A stretch of 64,000 bases of DNA from contig BPKO01000008.1 of the NCBI GenBank assembly GCA_026005175.1, positions 1-64,000 on the forward strand, in the 5' to 3' direction. This stretch comes from Candidatus Tectimicrobiota bacterium (lineage in GTDB: Bacteria; Tectomicrobia; Entotheonellia; Entotheonellales; Entotheonellaceae). Positions 33,145 to 41,712 of the stretch are shown in pieces (within the stretch, counting starts at the first letter, position 1; each line of letters starts with the position of its first letter). The position numbers were made by a program, and so were the translations under genes. The notes under the pieces were generated by a model. The model made no database searches, was not told where the DNA came from, and saw nothing but the letters and a program-made list of their open reading frames with translations.

Positions 33145-33391
33145 GTCTGGCGCAGTGTGATCTTCGTCACAGGCGGAATTTCACGCCGGAGCGCATCGTT
33201 CTTGCCTGGTGAAAGAGGGAGGCACCCCGCTTCAGGCAGAACGCGCCGTGAACCTTTCGAGGCCGGGCAGCGTACTACCTGATGAAAGACGGAGGGGCCC
33301 CTCCCCAGCGCGCAAGTGCCCAGAAGGCACTTGCCCCCCACGGGGCATGTGGCCCGGTGGGGAAGCGAAGCCGTACCTGGAGGGAAGTCCG
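33145..33391 (+). other. Structured 5' leader of the small secreted protein gene
   Basis: No gene. In order: an inverted repeat GTTCTTGCCTG/CAGGCAGAAC (33198-33208 with 33233-33242), a UUCG-capped mini-hairpin CCTTTCGAGG, a perfect 14-base palindrome GGAGGGGCCCCTCC (33291-33304), a nine-pair hairpin GCAAGTGCC-cagaa-GGCACTTGC (33312-33334) and a second hairpin CCCCAC...GTGGGG (33336-33362). The run of stems ends just before the ribosome-binding site. It does not match a riboswitch class I can recall. Confidence 0.5.
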
Positions 33392-33727
33392 ATGCGTAAG
33401 TTCTTCGTATTGTTCGTGGTTGGCTTGGCCCTGACCCTGGCCGGGACGCTGGTGGCCGCGGCCGAAAGCGGGCAGGCCTCACCGGTCAAAGACCTCTCGC
33501 TTACCGTGCACACCGACGGCGCCGGGGCGCCGGCGCGCGTGTACCGCGACTTTACCGCCACCGAGGTGAAAGTCGAAGGCGACACCCTGGTCATCGCCGG
33601 CACCCTGAGCGGTCCGGCACCGCGCGAGCGCGCCCGCGTGACGCTGACGCTGCCTGTCCAGCAGCGCGCCGAGGATCCTTACTGGCAGGCGCTGTACGAG
33701 CAGCAGCGGACCCCGAGCGGGCAGTAA
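33392..33727 (+). CDS. Small secreted protein of unknown function
   Basis: A 111-residue protein with signal peptide MRKFFVLFVVGLALTLAGTL and a predicted cleavage near AAAES. The mature 85 residues look like one small beta-sandwich (DLSLTVHTDGAGAP, VYRDFTATEVKVEG, VTLTLPVQQ). No family recognised. GGAGGG lies before the ATG. It has an unusually structured leader and is followed by a strong terminator. Confidence 0.65.
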   Translation: MRKFFVLFVVGLALTLAGTLVAAAESGQASPVKDLSLTVHTDGAGAPARVYRDFTATEVKVEGDTLVIAGTLSGPAPRERARVTLTLPVQQRAEDPYWQALYEQQRTPSGQ

Positions 33728-33739
33728 CCCGCATCCGGC

Positions 33740-33763
33740 GCGCCCGGGCCTCTGCCCGGGCGC
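33740..33763. terminator. Hairpin between convergent genes
   Basis: A perfect ten-pair stem GCGCCCGGGC-ctct-GCCCGGGCGC, thirteen bases after the stop of the secreted protein and 32 bases past the stop of the PIN toxin gene on the other strand. It can serve both directions. Confidence 0.6.
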
Positions 33764-33794
33764 CGCGCCGCCCCTGCCACCCGCGCCGCCAGCC

Positions 33795-34196
33795 TTAAGG
33801 GATCAGCGTGAACGCCTTGCCGCGCGGCAGCCGGTACACGTAGAAGTCGTGGTCCAGGGTAAAAACCGTGGTAAGCCCTCGCTCTTCTGCCAAGGCGACC
33901 AGGGAAGCGTCGGCCAGATCCATCGGCAGACTCCGGTACTGGCTCATCAGGCTCGCCATCCGCTCGAGCTGCCGGGGCATCTCTACCACCAGGTCCCCCC
34001 GGCGCAGCAGGCGCCACAGTGCCTCTTGTGCCCGCCAGCCTCCCGCTTCTCCCAGGAGATACATCGCCTCGGTGAACGCCGGCCACGTCGTAAGCAGAGG
34101 ACCACGCAGCCGCGTGAGCGCCTCCTGGCAGCGGCCGTGATCGGGCTCCCCGCGGTCAAGAAGCGCCACCAGCGGCCCAGCATCCGTCAAGATCAT
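33795..34196 (-). CDS. PIN-domain ribonuclease toxin, VapC-like
   Basis: A 133-residue PIN-domain protein. The acidic residues expected of the Mg-dependent nuclease are present: Asp5 in MILTDAGPLVALLD, Glu in WPAFTEAMYLL, the pair in MDLADASLVALAEE and Asp in VFTLDHDFYVYR. It would cleave RNA when freed from its antitoxin. Its ATG overlaps the stop of the antitoxin gene by four bases (34193-34196). Confidence 0.88.
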   Translation of the reverse strand: MILTDAGPLVALLDRGEPDHGRCQEALTRLRGPLLTTWPAFTEAMYLLGEAGGWRAQEALWRLLRRGDLVVEMPRQLERMASLMSQYRSLPMDLADASLVALAEERGLTTVFTLDHDFYVYRLPRGKAFTLIP

Positions 34197-34432
34197 CGTC
34201 GCCCTCGTAGCACTTCCCGGAAGGCTTCGCCGGTGCGGCGAGCCCGCCCCCCGCTGGAGTGCACCACCCCCAGCACATCGGCCAGGCGGCGGGCCAGGGA
34301 GGCCGCCGTCAGCTCGTCACAATAGCGAGCCGCTGCCCGCCGGATCAGCTCCGACAGCGATACCCCTTCTGCCTCGGCCAACTTCCTGAGCCGCGCTTCC
34401 AGTTCCGGATCGAAACGCACACTCGTGGGCAT
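34193..34432 (-). CDS. Ribbon-helix-helix antitoxin
   Basis: A 79-residue protein beginning MPTSVRFDPELEARLRKLAE and continuing GVSLSELIRRAAARYCDEL, the ribbon-helix-helix DNA-binding fold of CopG/VapB-type antitoxins. The C-terminal tail would neutralise the adjacent PIN toxin. AGGAGG lies five bases before the ATG. A palindrome over its promoter region suggests self-repression. Confidence 0.87.
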   Translation of the reverse strand: MPTSVRFDPELEARLRKLAEAEGVSLSELIRRAAARYCDELTAASLARRLADVLGVVHSSGGRARRTGEAFREVLRGRR

Positions 34433-34444
34433 GCCTTCCTCCTG

Positions 34445-34475
34445 TGTAGTTCAACTTAGTGTTTATTGTCCTACA
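34445..34475. promoter_or_regulatory. Palindromic operator candidate for the toxin-antitoxin operon
   Basis: Half-sites TGTAGttCAA (34445-34454) and TTGtcCTACA (34466-34475) form an inverted repeat 13-43 bases upstream of the antitoxin start, in a short AT-rich patch. The position suits autoregulation by the ribbon-helix-helix protein. Confidence 0.5.
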
Positions 34476-34605
34476 AAAAAGGCTTCCTGTCAACCGTCCC
34501 CTGCCCATCGAGCCTCGCACGGCGGCCTGCACGCTTTCTCCCGCGTTGCCTTCTGCCCTGCTGCCGTGCTACCATGGCGGCGTCCCCTGGCAGGAGGAGC
34601 CGCCC

Positions 34606-35598
34606 ATGCCTATTCGCGTTGCCGCCATCGAGGTAAGCCACTGGCACGCCCTCTACGACGCCGCTTACTTGCGCCACCTGGCGGCGCTGCCCGAGGTCGC
34701 CCTCGTGGCCCTGCACGACCCCGACCCGCAGGTGGCGGCGCGGCGCGCCGCCGCGGTGGGCCAGCCGCCGACGTTTACCGATTACCGGGAGATGCTTGCG
34801 GCGGTGCGCCCCGACTTCGTGCTTGCCCTGGGCCGCCACCGTGCCATGGCCGAAGTCGCCCATTACCTTCTCGACCAGGGCTACCCTTTTCTCATGGAAA
34901 AGCCCCTGGGGCGCAGCGCCGAGGAGGCACGTGGCGTGGCCGAGAAAGCCGCAACGCGCGGCGCTTTTGCCGCCGTGCCCCTGAGCCAGCGCTACTTGCC
35001 TTTTTCCCTTAAGGCGCGCGAGCTGCTTGCCGCCGGGCGCTTCGGGCCCCTCTCCCACCTCTACTTCCGCCTCAACCGCCCCACCTCGGCGCGCTACCCG
35101 GCCTGGGACTCGCCCTGGATGCTCGACCCGGCGGTGGCCGGCGGCGGCTGCCTGCGCAACCTGGGGGTGCACGGCCTCGACCTCTTCCTGTGGCTTACCG
35201 GCGAGGTGGCGCAAGTGACGGGGGCGCAGCTGAGCTGGCGCGCCCACGGGCAGCCGGTGGAGGACTACGCCACGGTGCTGCTGCGCACCGCCAGCGGCGT
35301 GCTGGGCACCCTGGAGGTGGGCAACACCTTTCCCCGCGACGGCACCGACGGCGAGTGGAAAATCGCCGGCCGCGACGCCCTCCTCGTCTACCGCGACGGC
35401 GTGCTGCGCCTGGTCACCGCCGCCGGCGAGGAGACCTGGCCCGGGCAGCCCGCCGAGCCGCCCTCCCTGACCGTGCTGCGCCATACCCTGGCGTGCTGGC
35501 AGCGCGGCGAGCCGCCGCCAGTAAGCGTGCAGGACTGCTACCGCGCCGTGCAGCTCATCGATCAGGCTTATGCCCTGGCCGGCCGCCCCTACGGCTGA
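34606..35598 (+). CDS. Gfo/Idh/MocA-family oxidoreductase
   Basis: A 330-residue NAD(P)-dependent dehydrogenase. The N-terminal part is a Rossmann domain, although the usual GxGxxG loop is replaced by AAIEVSHWHAL; the family motif FLMEKPLGRSAEEARG is present, as is the C-terminal domain region GGGCLRNLGVHGLDLFLWLT with its catalytic-site histidine. Substrates in this family are sugars, inositols and related polyols. CAGGAGGAG precedes the ATG at 34606; the upstream in-frame start lacks such a site. It is followed 37 bases later by the enoyl-CoA hydratase-like gene. Confidence 0.85.
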   Translation: MPIRVAAIEVSHWHALYDAAYLRHLAALPEVALVALHDPDPQVAARRAAAVGQPPTFTDYREMLAAVRPDFVLALGRHRAMAEVAHYLLDQGYPFLMEKPLGRSAEEARGVAEKAATRGAFAAVPLSQRYLPFSLKARELLAAGRFGPLSHLYFRLNRPTSARYPAWDSPWMLDPAVAGGGCLRNLGVHGLDLFLWLTGEVAQVTGAQLSWRAHGQPVEDYATVLLRTASGVLGTLEVGNTFPRDGTDGEWKIAGRDALLVYRDGVLRLVTAAGEETWPGQPAEPPSLTVLRHTLACWQRGEPPPVSVQDCYRAVQLIDQAYALAGRPYG

Positions 35599-35635
35599 GG
35601 GCGCGCTGGCCGCAACCCAACGAGGAGACCATGCC

Positions 35636-36412
35636 ATGGCCCCGGCCGTGCTTTACGAGCAGCAAGAGCAGATCGTCACCATCACCCTCAACCGTCCCGA
35701 AGCCTTGAACGCCATCAACCGCGAGCTCAAGCAGGGGCTGATCGACGCCTTGCAGCGCTTCGACGCCGACGACACGGCGCGAGTGGCCATCATCACCGGC
35801 GCCGGGCGCGCCTTCTGCGCCGGCCGCGACCTCAAAGAGCGCGCCGCCGACAACGCCGCCGGCATCCAGGCGCGGGCCAGCGACAGCCTGGGCACCGACA
35901 GCCTCTACACCTTTCCGCGGCCCAAAAAGCCGCTCATCGCCGCCATCAACGGCTACGCCATGGCCGGCGGCTGGGCCATCGCCCAGCTCTGCGACTTGCG
36001 CCTGGCGGCGGCCGAGGCCAAGCTGGGCATTACCGAAGCGCGCTGGAGCCTGCTGCCGCCCTTTGCCGCCCTGCTGCCGCGGCTCATCCCCATGGCCCAC
36101 GTGCTGGAGCTGGTGTTTACCGCCGAGCCCATCACCGCCCAGCGCGCCTTCGAAATCGGCTTTGTCAACAAGGTGGTGCCGGGCGAGCGGCTGATGGCAG
36201 AAGCGCGGGCGCTGGCCGAGCGCCTGCTTGCCAACGCGCCGCTTTCCCTGCGCATTTTCAAAGAGCTGGCTTACCGCGGCCTGGAGATGAGCGAGCCGGC
36301 GCTGGCCGCCCTCACCCAGCAGCTCTACGACCAGCTGCTGCAGAGCGAAGACGCCAAGGAAGGGCCGCGCGCCTTTGCCGAAAAGCGCCGGCCGCGCTGG
36401 CAGGGGCGCTGA
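35636..36412 (+). CDS. Enoyl-CoA hydratase/isomerase family protein
   Basis: A 258-residue crotonase-fold protein: LNRPEALNAINRELKQGL near the N-terminus, the oxyanion-hole segment GAGRAFCAGRDLKER, and AMAGGWAIAQLCDLRLA. In classical hydratases the last region holds a catalytic Glu (GGCEL); here the aligned position is not acidic, while the second Glu is kept in LGITEARWSLLP. It may therefore be an isomerase, a carnitinyl-CoA-like dehydratase or a hydrolase rather than a fatty-acid hydratase. The ATG at 35636 has GAGGAG upstream. Confidence 0.87.
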   Translation: MAPAVLYEQQEQIVTITLNRPEALNAINRELKQGLIDALQRFDADDTARVAIITGAGRAFCAGRDLKERAADNAAGIQARASDSLGTDSLYTFPRPKKPLIAAINGYAMAGGWAIAQLCDLRLAAAEAKLGITEARWSLLPPFAALLPRLIPMAHVLELVFTAEPITAQRAFEIGFVNKVVPGERLMAEARALAERLLANAPLSLRIFKELAYRGLEMSEPALAALTQQLYDQLLQSEDAKEGPRAFAEKRRPRWQGR

Positions 36413-36602
36413 GGGAGCACGCCGCAGCCCGCCGCCCCCAAATCCCCACGGATAAGGTACAATAAAAATGATTGCAGACCGCCTTGGCGTTCCCTCCTGG
36501 GGGGCGGGAGGGGCGCAAGGCGGGCGAACCCTGAAGTGCCGCCGTGCTGCGGCACGGCGGCCGTGTCGTCTTTCACGGACTTATCTTTAGTAAGAGGTAC
36601 TG
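36413..36602. other. Intergenic region with hairpin before the R3H ATPase gene
   Basis: Contains a perfect nine-pair hairpin GCCGCCGTG-ctgcgg-CACGGCGGC (36538-36561) and a possible -10 element TACAAT at 36459-36464 in a short AT-rich run, without a clear -35. The hairpin may be the terminator of the upstream gene or part of the leader of the ATPase gene. Confidence 0.4.
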
Positions 36603-38123
<1,521 letters not shown>

Positions 38124-38167
38124 GCCGCCTTGACCGGCGCGCGGCGCCCCCGCAGCCTGAGTCCCGC

Positions 38168-39343
38168 CTAGCCGTGCAGGTGGAAGAAGTCCACGGCGTT
38201 GCCAGCCCAGATGCGGTCGCGCTCGGCGGCCGGCACGTCGGCGTAGAGGCGCGCGAGCACCGCGCGGCTGTTGGGCCACTCGCACTCGATGTGGGGGAAG
38301 TCGGTGGCAAACAGGATGTGGTCCACCCCCAGGTGGTGGCGCAGCTCGATGGCCACCCGCTCGTACTGCACGCTCCAGTAGATGTGCTGGCGGGCGTACG
38401 TGCTGGGCAGCTCCTTGAGGCGCTGGAAGCCCAGGTACTGCTCGGCCCAGGGCAGGTGGCGCTGGTACCAGAGGTCGGCGCTCTCTAGCCAGAAAGGCAC
38501 CCAGCCCAGGCGGGTTTCGGCAAAAAAGACGCGCAGCGCCGGGAAGCGGTCGAAGACGCCGGCCAGGATGAGCTGGGTGACGCTGAGCGCCGGCGGCAGG
38601 CCGAAGTGGGCCACCCACTCGAGGAAGGGGCGGCGCAGGCGGCGCATGACTTCCGGGGGCTCCTTGGGGTAGCGAAAAGTGGGCTGGGTGGCGCGCGGCC
38701 CGGTGCGGTTGAAGCCCACGTGCACGGTGACGGGCATTTGCACGTCGAGGGCCGCCGCCCAGAAGCGGTCGTCGGCCGGGGTGGGGTAGCCCTGGCCGCT
38801 GGGCAGCACGCCGAGCACCACGCCTTTGAGGCCCTGGCGCGCGCAGTGGTGCAGCTCGGCCACCGCATCCTCGACGTTGGTCCACGGGATCACCCCCAGG
38901 CCGAGCAGGCGCTCGGGGGCCACGGCGCAGTACTCCTCGGCCAGCCAGTCGTTGTAGGCGCGGATGACGGCGCGGTAGACTTCGTCGTGGCTGATGCTGC
39001 GCCACAGCCCCGGGCCGGCGACCATGGCAGGGAAGAGGACTTCGGCGTCGAGGCCATCCATCTCCTGCTCGCGCACGCGCTGCTCGGGCGAGCCGGTGCC
39101 GGCGGTGTCCTCGATGCGCAGGCCAAAAGGCTGCCACTGGCCTTCCGGGCGGCCGGCGCGCAGGTCGAGGAAAAAGGCCTCCTGCAGCGGCTGGCCCTCG
39201 ATGAGGATGGCGTCGCCGCCGTCGGGCAGGCGCACGGTGCGCGGGGCGCGGTCGCGGTAGGGCTTGGGCACGCGGGAGGTCCAGCGCTCGGGAAGCACTT
39301 CCAGGTGCCCGTCGCTGGAGATGAGGCGATAGGTGCGGGCCAT
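38168..39343 (-). CDS. Amidohydrolase-family protein (PF04909 type)
   Basis: A 391-residue TIM-barrel metal-dependent hydrolase or decarboxylase. The first metal motif is SSDGHLEVLPE, the Asp-x-His variant seen in many PF04909 members instead of His-x-His. Later elements are MPVTVHVGFNRTG, VFFAETRLGWVPFWLE and HILFATDFPHIECEWPN, whose final Asp is the usual catalytic or metal residue. The family includes ACMSD-like decarboxylases and aromatic-acid enzymes. It is transcribed away from the cupin gene at 39418, with 74 bases between the starts. Confidence 0.88.
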   Translation of the reverse strand: MARTYRLISSDGHLEVLPERWTSRVPKPYRDRAPRTVRLPDGGDAILIEGQPLQEAFFLDLRAGRPEGQWQPFGLRIEDTAGTGSPEQRVREQEMDGLDAEVLFPAMVAGPGLWRSISHDEVYRAVIRAYNDWLAEEYCAVAPERLLGLGVIPWTNVEDAVAELHHCARQGLKGVVLGVLPSGQGYPTPADDRFWAAALDVQMPVTVHVGFNRTGPRATQPTFRYPKEPPEVMRRLRRPFLEWVAHFGLPPALSVTQLILAGVFDRFPALRVFFAETRLGWVPFWLESADLWYQRHLPWAEQYLGFQRLKELPSTYARQHIYWSVQYERVAIELRHHLGVDHILFATDFPHIECEWPNSRAVLARLYADVPAAERDRIWAGNAVDFFHLHG

Positions 39344-39417
39344 GGCGTCTCTCCTCTCTGGACAGCACCCGCCAGCCTACGCCATGTGGGCCGCAAAGGC
39401 AAGGGGAGGAAAGGAAG

Positions 39418-39690
39418 ATGGACGAAGCGGCAATTCGGCGCGACTGGGCACAGCGGGGCTTTAGCTGCGAGGTGTGGAGCGACCCGCCGGGGCGGGCGTG
39501 GGAGAACTTTGTCCACGACGTCGACGAGCTGCTGATGCTCGTTGCCGGCGAGCTGGAAGTGGCGCTTCCCGACCGCACCTGGCGGCCGCGCCCTGGCGAA
39601 GAAGTGTGGATTCCGGCCGGGGTGCGCCACAGCGTGCGCAACGTCGGCTCCACCCCCAACCGCTGGCTCTACGGCTACCGGCGGCGCTGA
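39418..39690 (+). CDS. Small cupin-domain protein
   Basis: A 90-residue single cupin barrel: VHDVDELLMLVAGELEVALP, RPRPGEEVWIPAGVRHSV and a terminal YGYRRR. The cupin motifs are partly degenerate but retain the GEEVWIPAGVRH core with the usual histidine. GGAGGAAAGGAAG sits just upstream. Divergent from the amidohydrolase gene, it may be a functional partner or a small isomerase/sensor. Confidence 0.85.
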   Translation: MDEAAIRRDWAQRGFSCEVWSDPPGRAWENFVHDVDELLMLVAGELEVALPDRTWRPRPGEEVWIPAGVRHSVRNVGSTPNRWLYGYRRR

Positions 39691-39795
39691 GCCCGGCAGC
39701 GCCGCTGGATCGAGCAGTGCTTTCAGAGCCTGAAGCATATGCTCGCCACGGAGGCCCGCCAGGGGAAGCGTGAGTCAGATTCAACGCCAGGGTAG
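39691..39795 (+). pseudogene. Possible transposase C-terminal fragment
   Basis: Immediately after the cupin stop a short frame reads RRWIEQCFQSLKHMLATEAR before its stop. The WIEQCFQSLKH segment resembles the region around the last catalytic glutamate of DDE transposases. Only about 30 residues remain. It marks the left edge of a low-GC accessory patch. Confidence 0.35.
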
Positions 39796-39820
39796 GTGAA
39801 GCTCCTCCACCTAAGCCGCT

Positions 39821-40087
39821 TCACGGAAAGTAGCGGTAGATTTCGCTTCTATGCAGGATTCTGACAAAGATGACTGTATCTCCTTCTATGATCAAACCTA
39901 TTCTGTAGTCTCCAAGTCTGATGCGATAGTAGCGACCTTCCGTCCTGAGCTTTTTGAGGTCTTTTATTTCACGAATACTCGTGGCTGCTTCGACGTCATT
40001 GATTGTCTCCTTGACTCGCCGGAGCAGAGGCTTGTCCCGGATCCGCTTGAGGTCCTTAGCAAAGCTAGCCCTAAACTCTAGCTTCAC
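39821..40087 (-). CDS. RelE/ParE-type toxin
   Basis: An 88-residue basic protein: MKLEFRASFAKDLKRIRDKP, then DLKKLRTEGRYYRIRLGDYR and IGLIIEGDTVIFVRILHRSE with final IYRYFP. This is the RelE/ParE fold with the KL...YYRIRLGDYRI core conserved. It would inhibit translation or gyrase when unbound. Base composition is clearly lower in GC than the flanking genes, suggesting acquisition. Its ATG overlaps the antitoxin stop by four bases. Confidence 0.88.
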   Translation of the reverse strand: MKLEFRASFAKDLKRIRDKPLLRRVKETINDVEAATSIREIKDLKKLRTEGRYYRIRLGDYRIGLIIEGDTVIFVRILHRSEIYRYFP

Positions 40088-40293
40088 GTTTGATCTTCTA
40101 GAAGCTCGGAAATGTCTTGCCTGCTCACCGGCTCTGTCCCTTCCCCTTCTCGGATTGCACGAGCCAGTGCAATGTCCTCTATGACCTCGGCAAGCAGCTC
40201 GTAGAGTACGTCTTTTCGCTCTTCGATGACTTCTATAAGAGTTTCTTTCAGCAATTCTTTGAGTCTGCCTTCGTTAATAAGCGCCTCCATCAT
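40084..40293 (-). CDS. Antitoxin partner of the RelE/ParE toxin
   Basis: A 69-residue acidic protein (ELLKETLIEVIEERKDVLYE, then AIREGEGTEPVSRQDISELL) that overlaps the toxin gene. Size, charge and gene order fit an antitoxin of the kind common in cyanobacteria and other mobile TA loci. GGAGAG precedes the ATG at 40293. Confidence 0.75.
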   Translation of the reverse strand: MMEALINEGRLKELLKETLIEVIEERKDVLYELLAEVIEDIALARAIREGEGTEPVSRQDISELLEDQT

Positions 40294-40928
40294 TTACTCT
40301 CCAAATTCTGTTGACAGCCATTTCCTTCTTTCTCCAAGGACCATAGCCAGACTACGGAATCCGTGTTTTCCTGCCTCTTCGGAGGTTAAGATGGAACCCG
40401 TCGAGTTCACTTAAGGAGTGATATTTACGGGAATCTTTCGTATTCCCGTACAAATTCTATTGGCGGAATGCCCACGGAGCGTCCGTCAGCGACAACAATA
40501 GGCGAAGGCTGAAACGCTGTCAAGCTCTCTGGGAAGAACGAGGATGCCTACCGCCTTGATCTGTCAAGCACGACCACCCGCGGGGCAACGCTGTGGCAGG
40601 GGTCTCAGGCGCGCACCTCCTCTTCAGGCACCAGCACCGCCGGCCGCGCATCGCTCAATCCCGGAGTGGCTGGAAGCGGGTGTGAAGGCTGTAGGCCATT
40701 GCCTGAGGCGAGATATTAGGCCAAGCTCGTGTTTCACGATTCAAGACCTGACCCCCATCCCTCTTGCAGCGCCGCCGCAGCTGGTCTACGATCTGGTCGT
40801 GATCCGTGGCATACCTCCGGTTGAAAACAATAACGCGCATGGACACGCCATAGACCGCTTCTTATTGAGGGCGCCTTGGCGCTTTGAACTCTGAGAACAA
40901 CTCCCAGTGAGTGTCAGGAGATATGGAC
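40294..40928. other. Gene-poor low-GC stretch with a duplicated scrap of the RND gene
   Basis: I see no convincing gene. A nine-pair hairpin TACGGGAAT-ctttcgt-ATTCCCGTA lies at 40426-40450. 40541-40648 is an imperfect copy of 41597-41712, the 3' end of the RND gene and its flank; the best part is 40591-40648. The frame open at 40544-40894 has no recognisable start signals or protein features. Confidence 0.6.
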
Positions 40929-41195
40929 ATGAAAAGCCATTACAAGCCGAAACTGCTTGGGCGTTATATCGTGGCTGACCCTAAGATTTGTCACGGTCAG
41001 CCAACTTTTCGGGGGACTCGTATCTTCGTCGCAGATGTTCTCGACCAGGTTGCCAGCGGCATGGCCTGGGAGGCCATCATCGAAGAATGGAATGGGAGTA
41101 TCACCAAAGAAGCCATCACTGAGGCTGTTCAACTGGCGCTTCAAGCTCTGCTCAGGCACGCTGACGAGTTCGTCCTGGAGCCGAGGACGCCGTGA
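40929..41195 (+). CDS. DUF433-domain protein, likely antitoxin
   Basis: An 88-residue protein with the DUF433 core DPKICHGQPTFRGTRIFVAD and VLDQVASGMAWEAIIEEW, a fold that binds DNA as part of toxin-antitoxin pairs with DUF5615 PIN-like toxins. The ATG at 40929 is eight bases after AGGAG; an ATG six bases earlier is too close. The following toxin frame overlaps its stop (GTGA, 41192-41195). Confidence 0.87.
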   Translation: MKSHYKPKLLGRYIVADPKICHGQPTFRGTRIFVADVLDQVASGMAWEAIIEEWNGSITKEAITEAVQLALQALLRHADEFVLEPRTP

Positions 41196-41511
41196 ATATC
41201 TTAGACGAAAATATTCCTGCAAGTCAGCGTCAGTTGTTGAAAGGCTGGCGGGTTCGGGTTCGTCAGATTGGGTACGACATCGGACGAAAGGGGATGCAGG
41301 ACAACAAAGTCTATGTCACAATCGATATTGTCTAGTGAGTCTTGCTGTCGATAAGAACGAAGCCGCGTTTTTTGTGCGCCGCCTGCTTCGTCACCCGGAG
41401 TTTAACACAAACGCGAAGCGAAGGGGCGCCGTCATTCGCGTTTCAGGAAAGGGGCTTTGGGTATGGCGATTGCACGCAGAGGAGGAGAGATTCTTCGAGT
41501 GGGTGGAATAG
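41192..41511 (+). pseudogene. Decayed DUF5615 PIN-like toxin
   Basis: Begins with GTG and MNILDENIPASQRQLLKGWR followed by IGYDIGRKGMQDN, the start of a DUF5615 toxin. The frame then breaks (stop at about 41335), and the C-terminal part continues in another frame as RYCLVSLAVDKNEAAFFVRR and GKGLWVWRLHAEEERFFEWV. The middle, which should hold a catalytic aspartate segment, is missing, so this looks like an internal deletion plus frame change rather than a single indel. The toxin is probably dead. Confidence 0.75.
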
Positions 41512-41596
41512 GCGGCAGAGAATATCCAGAGGTCCGGCGTCTAACGGGCTTTGGCGCAGCCGCTCCACAACAGGACGATCTATGCCTCTCTCGGCC

Positions 41597-41712
41597 AGGA
41601 TCTTCCTGCCGCCTCGATCTGTCGGGCATAATTACCTAAGGAGCGGCACTGCGGCAGGGGCCTCAGGCGCGCACCTCCTCTTCGGGCTCGCCCACCAGCA
41701 CCGCCGGCCGCG
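41597..41712. repeat. Source copy of a duplicated segment at the RND gene 3' end
   Basis: 41649-41712 matches 40591-40648 with few differences (CTGCGGCAGGGGCCTCAGGC against CTGTGGCAGGGGTCTCAGGC, then a shared GCGCACCTCCTCTTC). Weaker similarity extends left to 41597 and 40541. The approximately 950 bases between the copies carry the DUF433 pair. Confidence 0.7.

Noticed and set aside
33165-33391. Group II intron or c-di-GMP, glutamine or cobalamin riboswitch
   Set aside because: I could not find the domain V hairpin of introns, nor the conserved cores of these riboswitches, by eye; only generic stems remain.
33365-33395. GGAGGGAAGTCCG resembling the conserved core of RNase P RNA
   Set aside because: The rest of the RNase P structure is absent and this stretch simply contains the ribosome-binding site of the secreted protein gene.
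40544-40894. A 116-codon plus-strand open frame
   Set aside because: It covers the degraded RND duplicate in the wrong orientation, has no ribosome-binding site and no protein features.
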